The notes under the pieces: model-generated | The model's database searches: none | Seen by the model: only the letters and a program-made list of their open reading frames with translations | Told to the model about the DNA's origin: nothing | NCBI GenBank assembly: GCA_016712565.1 | Contig: JADJQU010000005.1 | Span: 424,706 to 488,705, forward strand | From: Planctomycetota bacterium | GTDB lineage: Bacteria > Planctomycetota > UBA1135 > GCA-002686595 | Reading direction: 5' to 3' | DNA: 64,000 nucleotides | In this document: positions 44,040-52,354 of the stretch, in pieces | Position numbering within the stretch: the first letter of the stretch is position 1 | Layout of the letters: every line of letters begins with the position of its first letter | Position numbers and translations under genes: made by a program

Positions 44040-45692
44040 ATGTCCGACTTCCAAGCCAAGCTGACCGTCACCAAGAACGGGCAGGCGATCAAGACCGTCC
44101 CACTGCAGTCCGAGACGACCATCGGCCGCCACCAGACCGCCACCGTGCAGCTGGAGGATCCGTTGATGTCGCGGGTGCACCTGCGGATCCTCAGGAGGAA
44201 CGAGGCCGGCACGGAGCACTTCTACGTCGTCGACAACCGCAGCACCAACGGGACCTTCCACAACGGCAAGAAGCTGCTGCCGGACCAGCCCGAGGAACTG
44301 GGCCCCACGTCGCTCGTGCGCTGCGCCTGTTTCGACCTGAGCTTCGAGTTGGGCCCGCTGACGGCCCAGACCGTGGCGCTGGGCCACACGGACCTGGGGC
44401 GTCCGGCGACCGCCCCCGTGATGGCGCCGCCCGCGGTGGAGGCCGAGCCGCCGCCGCCCGCCGGTCCCCTGCTCGAGCACCTGGTGGACGCGCGCACGCG
44501 CATCCCGGTGTGGAACTCGGGCGAAGCGAACCTGGCGGTGGTCAACATCATCGAGGAAACCCACGACTCGAAGACCTTCCGTTTCGCCAGCAGCGATCCC
44601 GCGAAGCCGATGCTGTTCTCGTTCAAGCCGGGGCAGTTCCTGACCCTGAGCGTGCCCATCGACGGCAAGGTGGTGAATCGCTCCTACAGCATCTCCTCGA
44701 GCCCTTCGCGGCCCCACGTGATCGAGATCACGGTCAAGCGCGTTCCAGGCGGGCTGGTGTCGAACCACCTGAACGACCACCTGAAGCTGGGGGACAAGCT
44801 CAAGGTGCGCGGCCCCTCGGGCAAGTTCACCTGCTTCAACTACCCCTCGCGGAAGATCCTCGGCATCGCCGGAGGCAGCGGTGTCACGCCGATCATGTCG
44901 ATGGCGCGCTGGATCGTGGACACAGCGGCCGACGTGGACTTCACCTTCCTCTACTCGGCGCGCACGCCCCGCGACATCATCTTCCGCCGCGAGCTGGAAT
45001 ACCTGGCCACGCGCCACCCGAGCTTCCGGCTCTTGGTGACGGTCTCCGGCGGCGGGGGAGCCCTGGAGCCGTGGCTTGCCCTTTCGGGCCGCATCGACGA
45101 ACAGATCCTGCGCATCGCCGCGCCGGACCTCCTGGAGCGCCATGCCTTCATCTGCGGCCCCGCGCCGTTCATGGACGCGGTCAAGGAGTCCCTGCGCGGC
45201 CTGGAATTCCCCATGGGAAATCTGCACTCCGAGAGCTTCGGAGCGGCGGGAAAGCCGCGCGTCGCGGAGGGCACGCCGGTGGCCCAAAAGCCCGCGCCCG
45301 CGCCGGCGCCCGCGCCGGCCCCCATCGTCGTGGCGCCCGCTCCAGCAGCCGCTGCGCGCCCGGCCGCGGCTCAGCCCGCGCCGGCCCCCGCGCCCGCCAA
45401 GGCCCCCCCCAAGCCCGCGGCGCCGGTGGGCTTCCAGATCGTCTTCGCCAAATCGGGCAAGACCATTTCCACGGACGGCTCGACGCCGCTCCTGGACCTG
45501 GCCGAGCAGCACGGCATCGAGATCGACTACAGCTGCCGCGCCGGCTCCTGCGGCACGTGCCGCACGAAGACGCGTCCGGGTGGCGTGGTCGACATGGGCA
45601 GCGACTACAGCCTGGATCCGGATGAGGAAAAACAGGGCTATGTGCTGGCCTGCTGCGCCAAGCCCAAGTCCAACCTGACCGTCGAGGCATGA
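44040..45692 (+). CDS. FHA domain - flavin reductase - [2Fe-2S] ferredoxin fusion
   Basis: 550 residues. FHA at ~15-95 is canonical (TIGRHQ, MSRVHLRI, NRSTNGTFHNG). Residues ~145-390 are a ferredoxin-NADP reductase-like module: FAD motif NRSYSIS, phosphate/NAD motif GIAGGSGVTPIMSM, and FICGPAPFMDAV. A Pro/Ala linker leads to a plant-type 2Fe-2S domain, CRAGSCGTC … C (ending with LACCAKPK). It should oxidise NAD(P)H and pass electrons to a one-electron carrier, like HCP/phenol-hydroxylase reductases. The FHA would dock it to a phosphothreonine partner. No signal, so cytoplasmic. First gene of a five-gene operon; SD GGAGGA. Confidence 0.9.
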   Translation: MSDFQAKLTVTKNGQAIKTVPLQSETTIGRHQTATVQLEDPLMSRVHLRILRRNEAGTEHFYVVDNRSTNGTFHNGKKLLPDQPEELGPTSLVRCACFDLSFELGPLTAQTVALGHTDLGRPATAPVMAPPAVEAEPPPPAGPLLEHLVDARTRIPVWNSGEANLAVVNIIEETHDSKTFRFASSDPAKPMLFSFKPGQFLTLSVPIDGKVVNRSYSISSSPSRPHVIEITVKRVPGGLVSNHLNDHLKLGDKLKVRGPSGKFTCFNYPSRKILGIAGGSGVTPIMSMARWIVDTAADVDFTFLYSARTPRDIIFRRELEYLATRHPSFRLLVTVSGGGGALEPWLALSGRIDEQILRIAAPDLLERHAFICGPAPFMDAVKESLRGLEFPMGNLHSESFGAAGKPRVAEGTPVAQKPAPAPAPAPAPIVVAPAPAAAARPAAAQPAPAPAPAKAPPKPAAPVGFQIVFAKSGKTISTDGSTPLLDLAEQHGIEIDYSCRAGSCGTCRTKTRPGGVVDMGSDYSLDPDEEKQGYVLACCAKPKSNLTVEA

Positions 45693-47086
45693 GCACGTTC
45701 TTCCTGCTTGTTCGCGACGAAGGCCGCGAGCCCAAGGGACGCACCCAGGCGCTCGCGGGCATGTCCATCGGGCGCGCGCCCGAGAATCAGTGCGTGCTCC
45801 AGGACCCCAACGTGGGCCGGCGCGCCGCGCGCCTCGTGGAGGACCGCGGCGTCTGGTACGTCGAGGACCTCGGCAGCACGAACCGCACGTCCATCCGCGG
45901 GGTGCGCAAGCTGCAAAAGGGCGAGCGCGAGGCCCTGCGCCACGGCCTGGTGATCGAACTGGGCCGCAGTTCCATCGAGATCGTCGAGGAGGGCGCCGAC
46001 GAGGAGGCCACGGACGCGCGCGACGCCACCAAGCCGGAGAGCGGCGAGGGCACCTTGGTGGCGGGGGCCATGGACTCGGAAATGCGCACCCTTCAGGCCC
46101 CAAAACCCGTGCCCGCGGCCGCGCCGCGCACGGGCGCGACCCCTCCCGGTCCGGGCAGGCCGCCGACCGCGAGCCCGGCCTTCGCCCAGGACGCCGCACT
46201 GGAGGACGGCGGCGCGACCCTGCATGCGCCCCAGATCCACGCGCCCGTGCCGGCGGCGGTGCCGGCGCAGGAGCCTGCCCCGGAGCTTGCACCGAAGCCC
46301 GAGCCAGAGAGCCCGCCGAGGCGTCCCGCTTCGGAGTCGCCTTCCCCGTCGCCCGCGGCCGTCCCGCCGCGCGCGGAGCCCAATTGGGGGACCGACTCCA
46401 TCGGAAGCGGCACCCAAAGCATGCGCCCCGTGACCGGGGAATTCGTGGCCATTGCGGCGATGCACTCGCGCCGCCCGCGCCTGGTGCTGGTCAATGAGGC
46501 TTTCCGTCGCGTCGAGTTCCTGAGCAAGGGCGTGATGGTCATCGGCCGCGAACAGGCCGACTGCGTGATCGACCACAAGGCCATCTCCCAGCCCCACGCG
46601 GAAATCCGCTTCGTGGAGGCGACCAACAGCTTTCAAATCGAGGACCGCAAGAGCAAGAACCAGACCTTCGTGGGCACGGTGGCCCTGAACCCGGGCACGC
46701 CCCACCCGCTCGCGCCGGAGTGCCTGGTTCGTTTCGGACCGATCGAGGCCGTGTTCGTGATCGATCTCGACTCCGACAACGTCAAGATCCCTCCCGCCTG
46801 GTACGCCGGTGCGGTGCGGGCCCTGCTGGTGCAGCATCAGGTCACCGCCGAGCAGGCCAAGGCCGCCGAGGAGGAAGCCCTCAAGGGCGAACGTCACGTG
46901 GGCGAGGCCCTGATGCTCTCCGGAGCCGTTTCGGCGCGCACCTGGGCCCGGGCCTTCGAGATGGGCAAGCTGGCGCCGCCGCCGAGCGCCGAGCGCGGCG
47001 GCAAACGCGGCCTGATCGTGGCCCTGGTCGTGGTGATCGTGCTCGCGGTGCTGGCCTTTGTGTTCCAGGGCAGGCTGGGCCTGTGA
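45689..47086 (+). CDS. Dual-FHA membrane-anchored adaptor protein
   Basis: 465 residues; ATG overlaps the preceding stop (ATGA). FHA-1 (~5-100: SIGRAPENQC … DLGSTNRTSIRG) has lost the Ser-x-x-His phosphate pocket (GRRAA), so it may be structural. A Pro-rich linker of ~140 residues follows. FHA-2 (~265-355: VIGREQADC … ISQPHAEIRF … KSKNQTF) keeps the key Ser and His. A helical segment (LLVQHQVTAEQAKAAEEEAL … GEALMLSGAVSARTWARAF) resembles the MshEN/GspE N-terminal domain that binds c-di-GMP in some proteins. The C-terminus has one membrane helix (LIVALVVVIVLAVLAFVFQ). Likely membrane scaffold for the redox proteins; no catalysis expected. Confidence 0.85.
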   Translation: MSTFFLLVRDEGREPKGRTQALAGMSIGRAPENQCVLQDPNVGRRAARLVEDRGVWYVEDLGSTNRTSIRGVRKLQKGEREALRHGLVIELGRSSIEIVEEGADEEATDARDATKPESGEGTLVAGAMDSEMRTLQAPKPVPAAAPRTGATPPGPGRPPTASPAFAQDAALEDGGATLHAPQIHAPVPAAVPAQEPAPELAPKPEPESPPRRPASESPSPSPAAVPPRAEPNWGTDSIGSGTQSMRPVTGEFVAIAAMHSRRPRLVLVNEAFRRVEFLSKGVMVIGREQADCVIDHKAISQPHAEIRFVEATNSFQIEDRKSKNQTFVGTVALNPGTPHPLAPECLVRFGPIEAVFVIDLDSDNVKIPPAWYAGAVRALLVQHQVTAEQAKAAEEEALKGERHVGEALMLSGAVSARTWARAFEMGKLAPPPSAERGGKRGLIVALVVVIVLAVLAFVFQGRLGL

Positions 47087-47132
47087 TGCAGCAGGCCCAG
47101 GCCATGGAACTTCGAGGGGATCCGGCGCGGTC

Positions 47133-48152
47133 ATGAACCGGAGCCTGTTCCGTTCGCCGTTCGTGCTGGTGCCCGTGGTCGCGATCGCGGCCTGGCTGGG
47201 GCTCCTGTTCCTCTGGCCGGACCTGGCCGCCGGTTCCAGCCGCGGGCTGCGCCTCGGCACCGGCATCGCGGCCCTGGTCTCCATGCTGCTGGCGCTGGCC
47301 TACGTGCTGCGCAAGTACATGCACAAGTACGGCTACTCGCCGGAATTCAAGCTCAAGGTGGCCATCGACCGCATGGAGCGCGCCGAGACGAGGGTCCACG
47401 AGCTCCGCCGCGAAATCCTGCGGGGCCAGCACGGCACGAAGCGGGCCGTGGAGGCCCAGGTGGCGCGCATCCTGCGCGAGGAGGGCGTGCACCGCGTGCT
47501 GGTTGCCCAGGTGCTCGAAGCCCCCGTGAAGCCTGGGGAGCCCGGCAAAGGGACCCCGGGCCCGCGCTTCACGATCAAGGTCACCAAGGCCTTTCTGCTG
47601 GGCCGCGCCGCCAAGTGGCTGCACCTGCACCTCTACCTGAGTTTGGCCTTCGCCGCCGCGGTCCTGGCCCACGGCGGCGACGGCTGGGATTCGCCCCTGG
47701 GACTGGTGCTCTTGGGCTCCAGTCTGATCGTGGTGGCCACCGGCGTCGTGGGCATCGTGCTCTGGGCCCTGGGACCCGCTTGGCTCACCGCCCGGGAGCG
47801 CGACCTCTCCATCGAAGAGGCCTTCGTGCTGCGCGAGAGTTTTCAGCGCAAGCTCGCGGAATTGACCCAGAAGCTCGACGGGGATCTGAAGGCCGCGTTC
47901 ACCGGCCCGGACGACGGGGGTGCGCGGGCGCGGGCGCTCTTGGCGGCGCTGCCCAAGACCGACGCCGCGCGCCGGGTCCTGCTTCAGGATGCCCTGGTGC
48001 TCCAGGGGCAATGGGCCCGCGTGGACTCGGAATTCCGCGTCCTGTGGCGCACGCGCCTCTCGTTCATGGGCTGGCGCGCGGTGCACCTGCCCGCGGCCCT
48101 GGTCCTCGCCGTGGCCGTGGCGGCGCACCTCCTCTCCATCGCGATCTACTGA
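47133..48152 (+). CDS. Predicted diheme cytochrome b-like integral membrane protein
   Basis: 339 residues. Hydrophobic segments at about 9-27, 43-60, 164-180, 189-212 and 318-338. Two helices carry histidine pairs with identical spacing: H166/H180 (HLYLSLAFAAAVLAH) and H318/H332 (HLPAALVLAVAVAAH), i.e. H-x13-H twice, the arrangement that ligates two stacked hemes b in cytochrome b proteins. No other family recognised. It sits between the FHA adaptor and the Fe-S protein, the position expected of a membrane electron relay. A cytoplasmic/loop region (~215-310) is charged. Diheme function is inferred from histidine geometry alone. Confidence 0.75.
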   Translation: MNRSLFRSPFVLVPVVAIAAWLGLLFLWPDLAAGSSRGLRLGTGIAALVSMLLALAYVLRKYMHKYGYSPEFKLKVAIDRMERAETRVHELRREILRGQHGTKRAVEAQVARILREEGVHRVLVAQVLEAPVKPGEPGKGTPGPRFTIKVTKAFLLGRAAKWLHLHLYLSLAFAAAVLAHGGDGWDSPLGLVLLGSSLIVVATGVVGIVLWALGPAWLTARERDLSIEEAFVLRESFQRKLAELTQKLDGDLKAAFTGPDDGGARARALLAALPKTDAARRVLLQDALVLQGQWARVDSEFRVLWRTRLSFMGWRAVHLPAALVLAVAVAAHLLSIAIY

Positions 48153-48160
48153 GGCGAGCC

Positions 48161-49765
48161 ATGGCAGAAGAGGGAATGTCCGAGCTGGAGGCCAAGGAGT
48201 CCGAGCTGATCTTCAAGCTCGAACTGTTCGCCTCGCTGCCGCCGCGCCTGCGCAAGCTGCTGCTCAAGTTCCGCCGCTACACCTCGGGCCGCGCCGACCA
48301 GGTCTTCGTGCACCAGGGCGAGTACACCGAGGACTTCCACTACGTGCTCTCGGGCTCCATCAGCGCCTATCGCACGGAGCTGGACGGCAAGACCGAGCTG
48401 TTCGAATTCCTCGGCGGCCACAGCTGGTTCGGCGAAGCCAGCGCCATCTCGAACCAGCCCTCCCTGGCCACGTACAAGGCCGACGTGCCCTGCACGCTCC
48501 TCTCCCTCGACGGCGGCACCTTCAAGATCCTCTACAAGGACCCCACGAACCAGGAGTTCCGGAAACGCATCGACGAGCGCTACCGCCGGCAGTCGCTGGC
48601 GGCGCACATGCGCACCATGCCGATCTTCAAGGGCCTGCCCAAGGACCAGCTGGCGGCGCTCAAGAGCGAGGCGCGCTTCGAGACGCACCCCAAGGGCAAG
48701 CTCCTGGCCCGCGAGGGCGAGGCCCAGGACGCCATTTACATGGTGCGCAGCGGGGCCATCAGCTGCACCCGCAAGCTCCCGTCGGGAGTGGAGCAGGTGC
48801 TCGAATACCACATGAACAACTCCTCCTTCGGCGAGCGTTCGCTGGCGGAGGAGGACGCGCGCTGGCCGGGAAGCTACACCACCCTGGCGCCCACGGACCT
48901 GCTGGTGATTTCCCGCGCGGCGATCCGCAGCACGCTGGGGGAGGGCACCGGCAAGCTGGCCGCGCTGGAGCGGGCCGCCCTGGCGCTGGTGCAGGAGACC
49001 TCGGGCACCGGGGCCGGCCCGGAGGCCAGGTCCGAGGATGAGCTCGAGGTGCTGGTCAAGGGCGGCCGCGTCAAGGGCGGCGAAGCCCTGGTGATCGACC
49101 TGCAGCGCTGCGTGCGCTGCAACATGTGCGTGGAGACCTGCGTCGCCGTGCACGAGGACCGCGTGCCGCGCCTCTCGAAGAAGGGCCAGCGCACGCCCGC
49201 CGTGATCGAGCTGGTGCCCACGGAAATCAGCCTGGCCACCTCCTGCTACAACTGCGACATCCCCGAGTGCATGATGGCCTGCAACTACGGGGCGATCCGG
49301 CGCGACTCCGAGGGGCTGATCCGCTTCGTCTACGACAACTGCGTCGGCTGCTCGGCCTGCGTCTCCGCCTGCCCCTACGGCGTGATTCGCTACACGCCGC
49401 CCCCGGGCTCGGCGCCGATCGTGCCCAAGGAGAGCTTTCTCGAGTCGATCCCCTGGCTCGGAAACCTGTTCAAGAAGCCGGCGGGAGAGCAGCCGGCCGA
49501 CGCCGCGGCCCCGGCGGCCGAGGCTCCCAAGCCGTCCCCCGTGCTCAGCGCCCGCGGGGAGAAGGTCCAGGGGAAGTCGATCAAGTGCGACCTGTGCGCG
49601 GGCCTGCCCTTCGAGGGCTGCGTCTACAACTGCCCCACCAGCGCCATCAGCCGCAAGGACCCCACCAGCCTGCAGTTCGGCAAGGACGAGATTCGCACGC
49701 GCGTGGTCGAGGGTTCCATTTCCGACGCGGTCCACGGACGGCGCGCGGGAGGGACCCATGGCTGA
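48161..49765 (+). CDS. Double cyclic-nucleotide-binding domain fused to 4x[4Fe-4S] ferredoxin
   Basis: 534 residues from ATG at 48161. Two CRP/cNMP-binding β-barrels at ~30-150 (VHQGEYTEDFHYVLSGSISA, WFGEAS) and ~155-280 (LAREGEAQDAIYMVRSGAIS, SSFGERSL). From residue 317 come four Cys quartets: CVRCNMCVETC, CYNCDIPECMMAC, CVGCSACVSAC and CDLCAGLPFEGCVYNC, the pattern of DmsB/NarH/HybA-type electron-transfer subunits. No DNA-binding helix-turn-helix, so this is not a transcription factor. I infer electron transfer whose docking or activity is controlled by cAMP or cGMP. ATG of the next gene overlaps its 3' end by 8 bp. Confidence 0.88.
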   Translation: MAEEGMSELEAKESELIFKLELFASLPPRLRKLLLKFRRYTSGRADQVFVHQGEYTEDFHYVLSGSISAYRTELDGKTELFEFLGGHSWFGEASAISNQPSLATYKADVPCTLLSLDGGTFKILYKDPTNQEFRKRIDERYRRQSLAAHMRTMPIFKGLPKDQLAALKSEARFETHPKGKLLAREGEAQDAIYMVRSGAISCTRKLPSGVEQVLEYHMNNSSFGERSLAEEDARWPGSYTTLAPTDLLVISRAAIRSTLGEGTGKLAALERAALALVQETSGTGAGPEARSEDELEVLVKGGRVKGGEALVIDLQRCVRCNMCVETCVAVHEDRVPRLSKKGQRTPAVIELVPTEISLATSCYNCDIPECMMACNYGAIRRDSEGLIRFVYDNCVGCSACVSACPYGVIRYTPPPGSAPIVPKESFLESIPWLGNLFKKPAGEQPADAAAPAAEAPKPSPVLSARGEKVQGKSIKCDLCAGLPFEGCVYNCPTSAISRKDPTSLQFGKDEIRTRVVEGSISDAVHGRRAGGTHG

Positions 49766-52082
49766 GGCTTCCGGACCCACGGCCACGTTTCGGGCCTTCA
49801 CGCTGCAGGGCCGCAAGGCCCGCGGGGAGTGGCAGGGGGCCCAGATCAGCGTGGGGACGCGCTCCACCTGCGCGCTCTCCATCAACGACCCGGTGGTGGC
49901 CGACGAGCACTGCCGCCTCGGCTTCACCGGCGCCGGCTTCGTCGTGGAGGACCTGGGGAGCGTCACCGCCACTTGGCTCAACGGCGTCGCGGTGAAGGGC
50001 AAGATGCCGCTCGCCAGCGGCGACCAGCTGGTGATCGGCGTCACGCGCCTCACCGTGGAGGTCAAGCAGGAGGAAGGCCGTCCGATCCTGGAGCTCACGC
50101 TGGAGGAGGCGGGCTTCCACTACAAGCGTCCCAAGCCCGGGGAGTTCCACACCGACGCGGACGAATGGGTGCGCAGCGAAGTGCGCTTCGGCCGCATTCC
50201 CGCCGTGCGACAGACCGCCTGGATCCTGGGCCTCTCGGCGCTCGGGGCCTTCCTGTGGCTGTTCACCACGGGCACGGGCGAGCGCGCCCTTCAACCCGGC
50301 CGCCTGGACGGCTCCCACGGGGCCTTGTTCGCCTCCGATGCACACGACTCCACCGCGCCTCTCTCGGAGCGAGCTTCCTTCCGCGAGGCCATCGATCAAG
50401 TGCGCCATCGCAGTTGCTCGGTCTGCCACGCGGGGAGCGAGCCCGGCGATGTGGCCAGTTGCGGCGGTTGCCACGCCGAGATGGCCCAGCGCCACCCCTT
50501 CCTCGCGGGAGGGCCGGAACTGGAGGCCGACCTGTCCGCCGCGGTGGCGCGGCCCCAGGACGGCTGCCGATTGTGTCACGCGGTGGATCACTCCGGCCTG
50601 ACCGCCGAGCAATCGATCGCCGCCGCCAAGGCCCGCAGCGCGGTGGGGGCCCCCGGGGGCGACATCTGCGTGGTTTGCCACACCGAGGGTCTCCCATCGC
50701 CCGACGAGACCCTGCGCCGCGTGGTCGAGTTGGCTCGCAAGCGCATGTCCGCGGCCCCGGAGGCGAAGCGCGACGTGCACGTCTACGGGTTCGACGATTT
50801 CTCCCACGCCTCCCACCTGGCGGCCAAGCTCGAGTGCGGCATCTGCCACTCCGCCTCGGGCCCCGGCGGAACGTCGGGCGATGCCGCGGCCGGGGCCCCC
50901 GCCACGCTCGCCCTGTCGGCCCATCAGGACTTCGCGCGCCCGGGCTTCCAGGTCTGCGCCGCCTGTCACGTGGACGGGCTGGACGTCCCCAGCTCACTGC
51001 CGGGCCTGGACGCCGCCGCCCTGGCGAATTGGCGTTCGAAGCTGGCGCAGAAGAGCATGCTGGTGAAGCTCTCCTGGCACGGACGCGGCGAGGGCTGCAC
51101 CGCTTGCCACGGAAGTCCCGCGGGAGGCGCCGCGGGCCAAGGCGAGGCCCCCGACGGGGCCCTGCTGCAGGTTCAGCGCAAGCTCGAGACCGCGAGCTTC
51201 GGCATCACGCCGTTGGGCCACGGGAAGCACATGCCGCCGGTCGGATCGAAGGCCGACTGCCGCCTGTGCCATGGGGACGTGACGGCCCTCGATCGGCGCG
51301 CCGGACAGGCGGGGAAACGCACCGCGTTCCTGCACGGCGCCCACGTGGCCCAACTGCAGCCCAAGACCACCGAGCAGATGGCCGCGGAAAGTGTCCAAGT
51401 CTGCGCCACCTGCCACAGCGACCAGTGGGCCTCCACGTCCCTTTCCCAGGCCGCGGCCGTGAAGTTCCCGGACGCCTGCCTGGACTGCCACACGGACCCC
51501 GGGAGCCCGGACCGAGCCAAGGCCCTCACGCGCGTGGTGGAAGCCACGCAGCAGCGTTCCACGACGGAGTTTTCCCACGCCGCCCACAGGGACCAGCTCG
51601 CCGAGGGCTGCTTCGCCTGCCACGCCTTCCAGGGCCAGGACGACGGCGACCCGCGCGCGGTGCCGGTGCTGCTCGAGGGAGTCGCCGACTGCACCAAGTG
51701 CCACGGCGAGCATCGCAACATCGCCGCGGGGGCCTGCAGCTTCTGCCACCCCGCGCGCCCCCAGGGCGAAGCGGGGACGGCCAACTTGTTCCGCGGCGAG
51801 CGTCCCTCGCGCCAGGACTGGCCCGCGGGCTTCCAATTCGCCCACTTCAGCGGCGCCAAGGACCGGGGGCACGCTTCCTACGTGCTCCCCGACGGCATCC
51901 ACGCCGAGAAGGGCTGCGGCGAATGCCACTCCCTGGAAAACCTGGCCCAGGCGAAGCGCGTGCGCGACGTCTCCGTGCCCGATTCCCGCGGCTGGCTGTG
52001 CGTGGATTGCCACGCCAACAACCGCGGCTGGTTCCACTGGAGCCTGCCCGATCCCAAAGAGGCGCCCGCGCGGCTGCGCTAG
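49758..52082 (+). CDS. FHA - transmembrane helix - 15-heme cytochrome c
   Basis: 774 residues. N-terminal FHA-like domain ~15-105 (SVGTRSTCAL … EDLGSVTATWLNG), which lacks some standard pocket residues; one membrane helix at 153-171 (TAWILGLSALGAFLWLFTT); then a periplasmic domain with 15 CxxCH motifs: CSVCH, CGGCH, CRLCH, CVVCH, CGICH, CAACH, CTACH, CRLCH, CATCH, CLDCH, CFACH, CTKCH, CSFCH, CGECH, CVDCH. The topology (cytoplasmic FHA, periplasmic hemes) fits a wire carrying electrons across the periplasm and anchored to a phosphorylated cytoplasmic partner. No CymA/NapC NT motif seen. Last gene of the operon. Confidence 0.92.
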   Translation: MAEASGPTATFRAFTLQGRKARGEWQGAQISVGTRSTCALSINDPVVADEHCRLGFTGAGFVVEDLGSVTATWLNGVAVKGKMPLASGDQLVIGVTRLTVEVKQEEGRPILELTLEEAGFHYKRPKPGEFHTDADEWVRSEVRFGRIPAVRQTAWILGLSALGAFLWLFTTGTGERALQPGRLDGSHGALFASDAHDSTAPLSERASFREAIDQVRHRSCSVCHAGSEPGDVASCGGCHAEMAQRHPFLAGGPELEADLSAAVARPQDGCRLCHAVDHSGLTAEQSIAAAKARSAVGAPGGDICVVCHTEGLPSPDETLRRVVELARKRMSAAPEAKRDVHVYGFDDFSHASHLAAKLECGICHSASGPGGTSGDAAAGAPATLALSAHQDFARPGFQVCAACHVDGLDVPSSLPGLDAAALANWRSKLAQKSMLVKLSWHGRGEGCTACHGSPAGGAAGQGEAPDGALLQVQRKLETASFGITPLGHGKHMPPVGSKADCRLCHGDVTALDRRAGQAGKRTAFLHGAHVAQLQPKTTEQMAAESVQVCATCHSDQWASTSLSQAAAVKFPDACLDCHTDPGSPDRAKALTRVVEATQQRSTTEFSHAAHRDQLAEGCFACHAFQGQDDGDPRAVPVLLEGVADCTKCHGEHRNIAAGACSFCHPARPQGEAGTANLFRGERPSRQDWPAGFQFAHFSGAKDRGHASYVLPDGIHAEKGCGECHSLENLAQAKRVRDVSVPDSRGWLCVDCHANNRGWFHWSLPDPKEAPARLR

Positions 52083-52190
52083 GTGCTGCTCCTCGGCCGG
52101 GGGCTCCTGGGGCCCCGACCGACGCGCGTGGCGCGCCCCGGAAGCGGGCAGGGCTTTGCGGCCGGCCCGAGGTCCCAGGCGATGGTCTTA

Positions 52191-52354
52191 GAGCCCGTTC
52201 TGGAACCTGTGGGGTCTCTTGGGTGTTCCGGGGCCGCGATCCGCAAGGCGCGGCGACGACGCGTATTCGCCTGGCAATACCGGAGGAGGCGCAACGACGC
52301 GGGCGAGGGGCCGCGAGCCACGGGCGGCCAAGGGACCACAGGTTAGCGATGCTC
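52191..52354. mobile_element. Candidate MITE (164 bp) with inverted ends and TTA target duplication
   Basis: Left end GAGCCCGTTCTGGAACCTGTGG (52191-52212) and right end, read inward on the other strand, GAGCATCGCTAACCTGTGG (52354-52336) share GAGC and AACCTGTGG. Both sides are flanked by TTA (52188-52190 and 52355-52357). A 3-bp duplication and short GAG-starting ends suit IS5-type elements. No transposase inside. The right TTA is also the stop codon (TAA) of the minus-strand 17-heme cytochrome gene. Lies between two convergent genes. Confidence 0.55.

Noticed and set aside
48161..49765. CRP/FNR-type transcription factor
   Set aside because: It has cNMP barrels but no helix-turn-helix; the C-terminal half is ferredoxin clusters.
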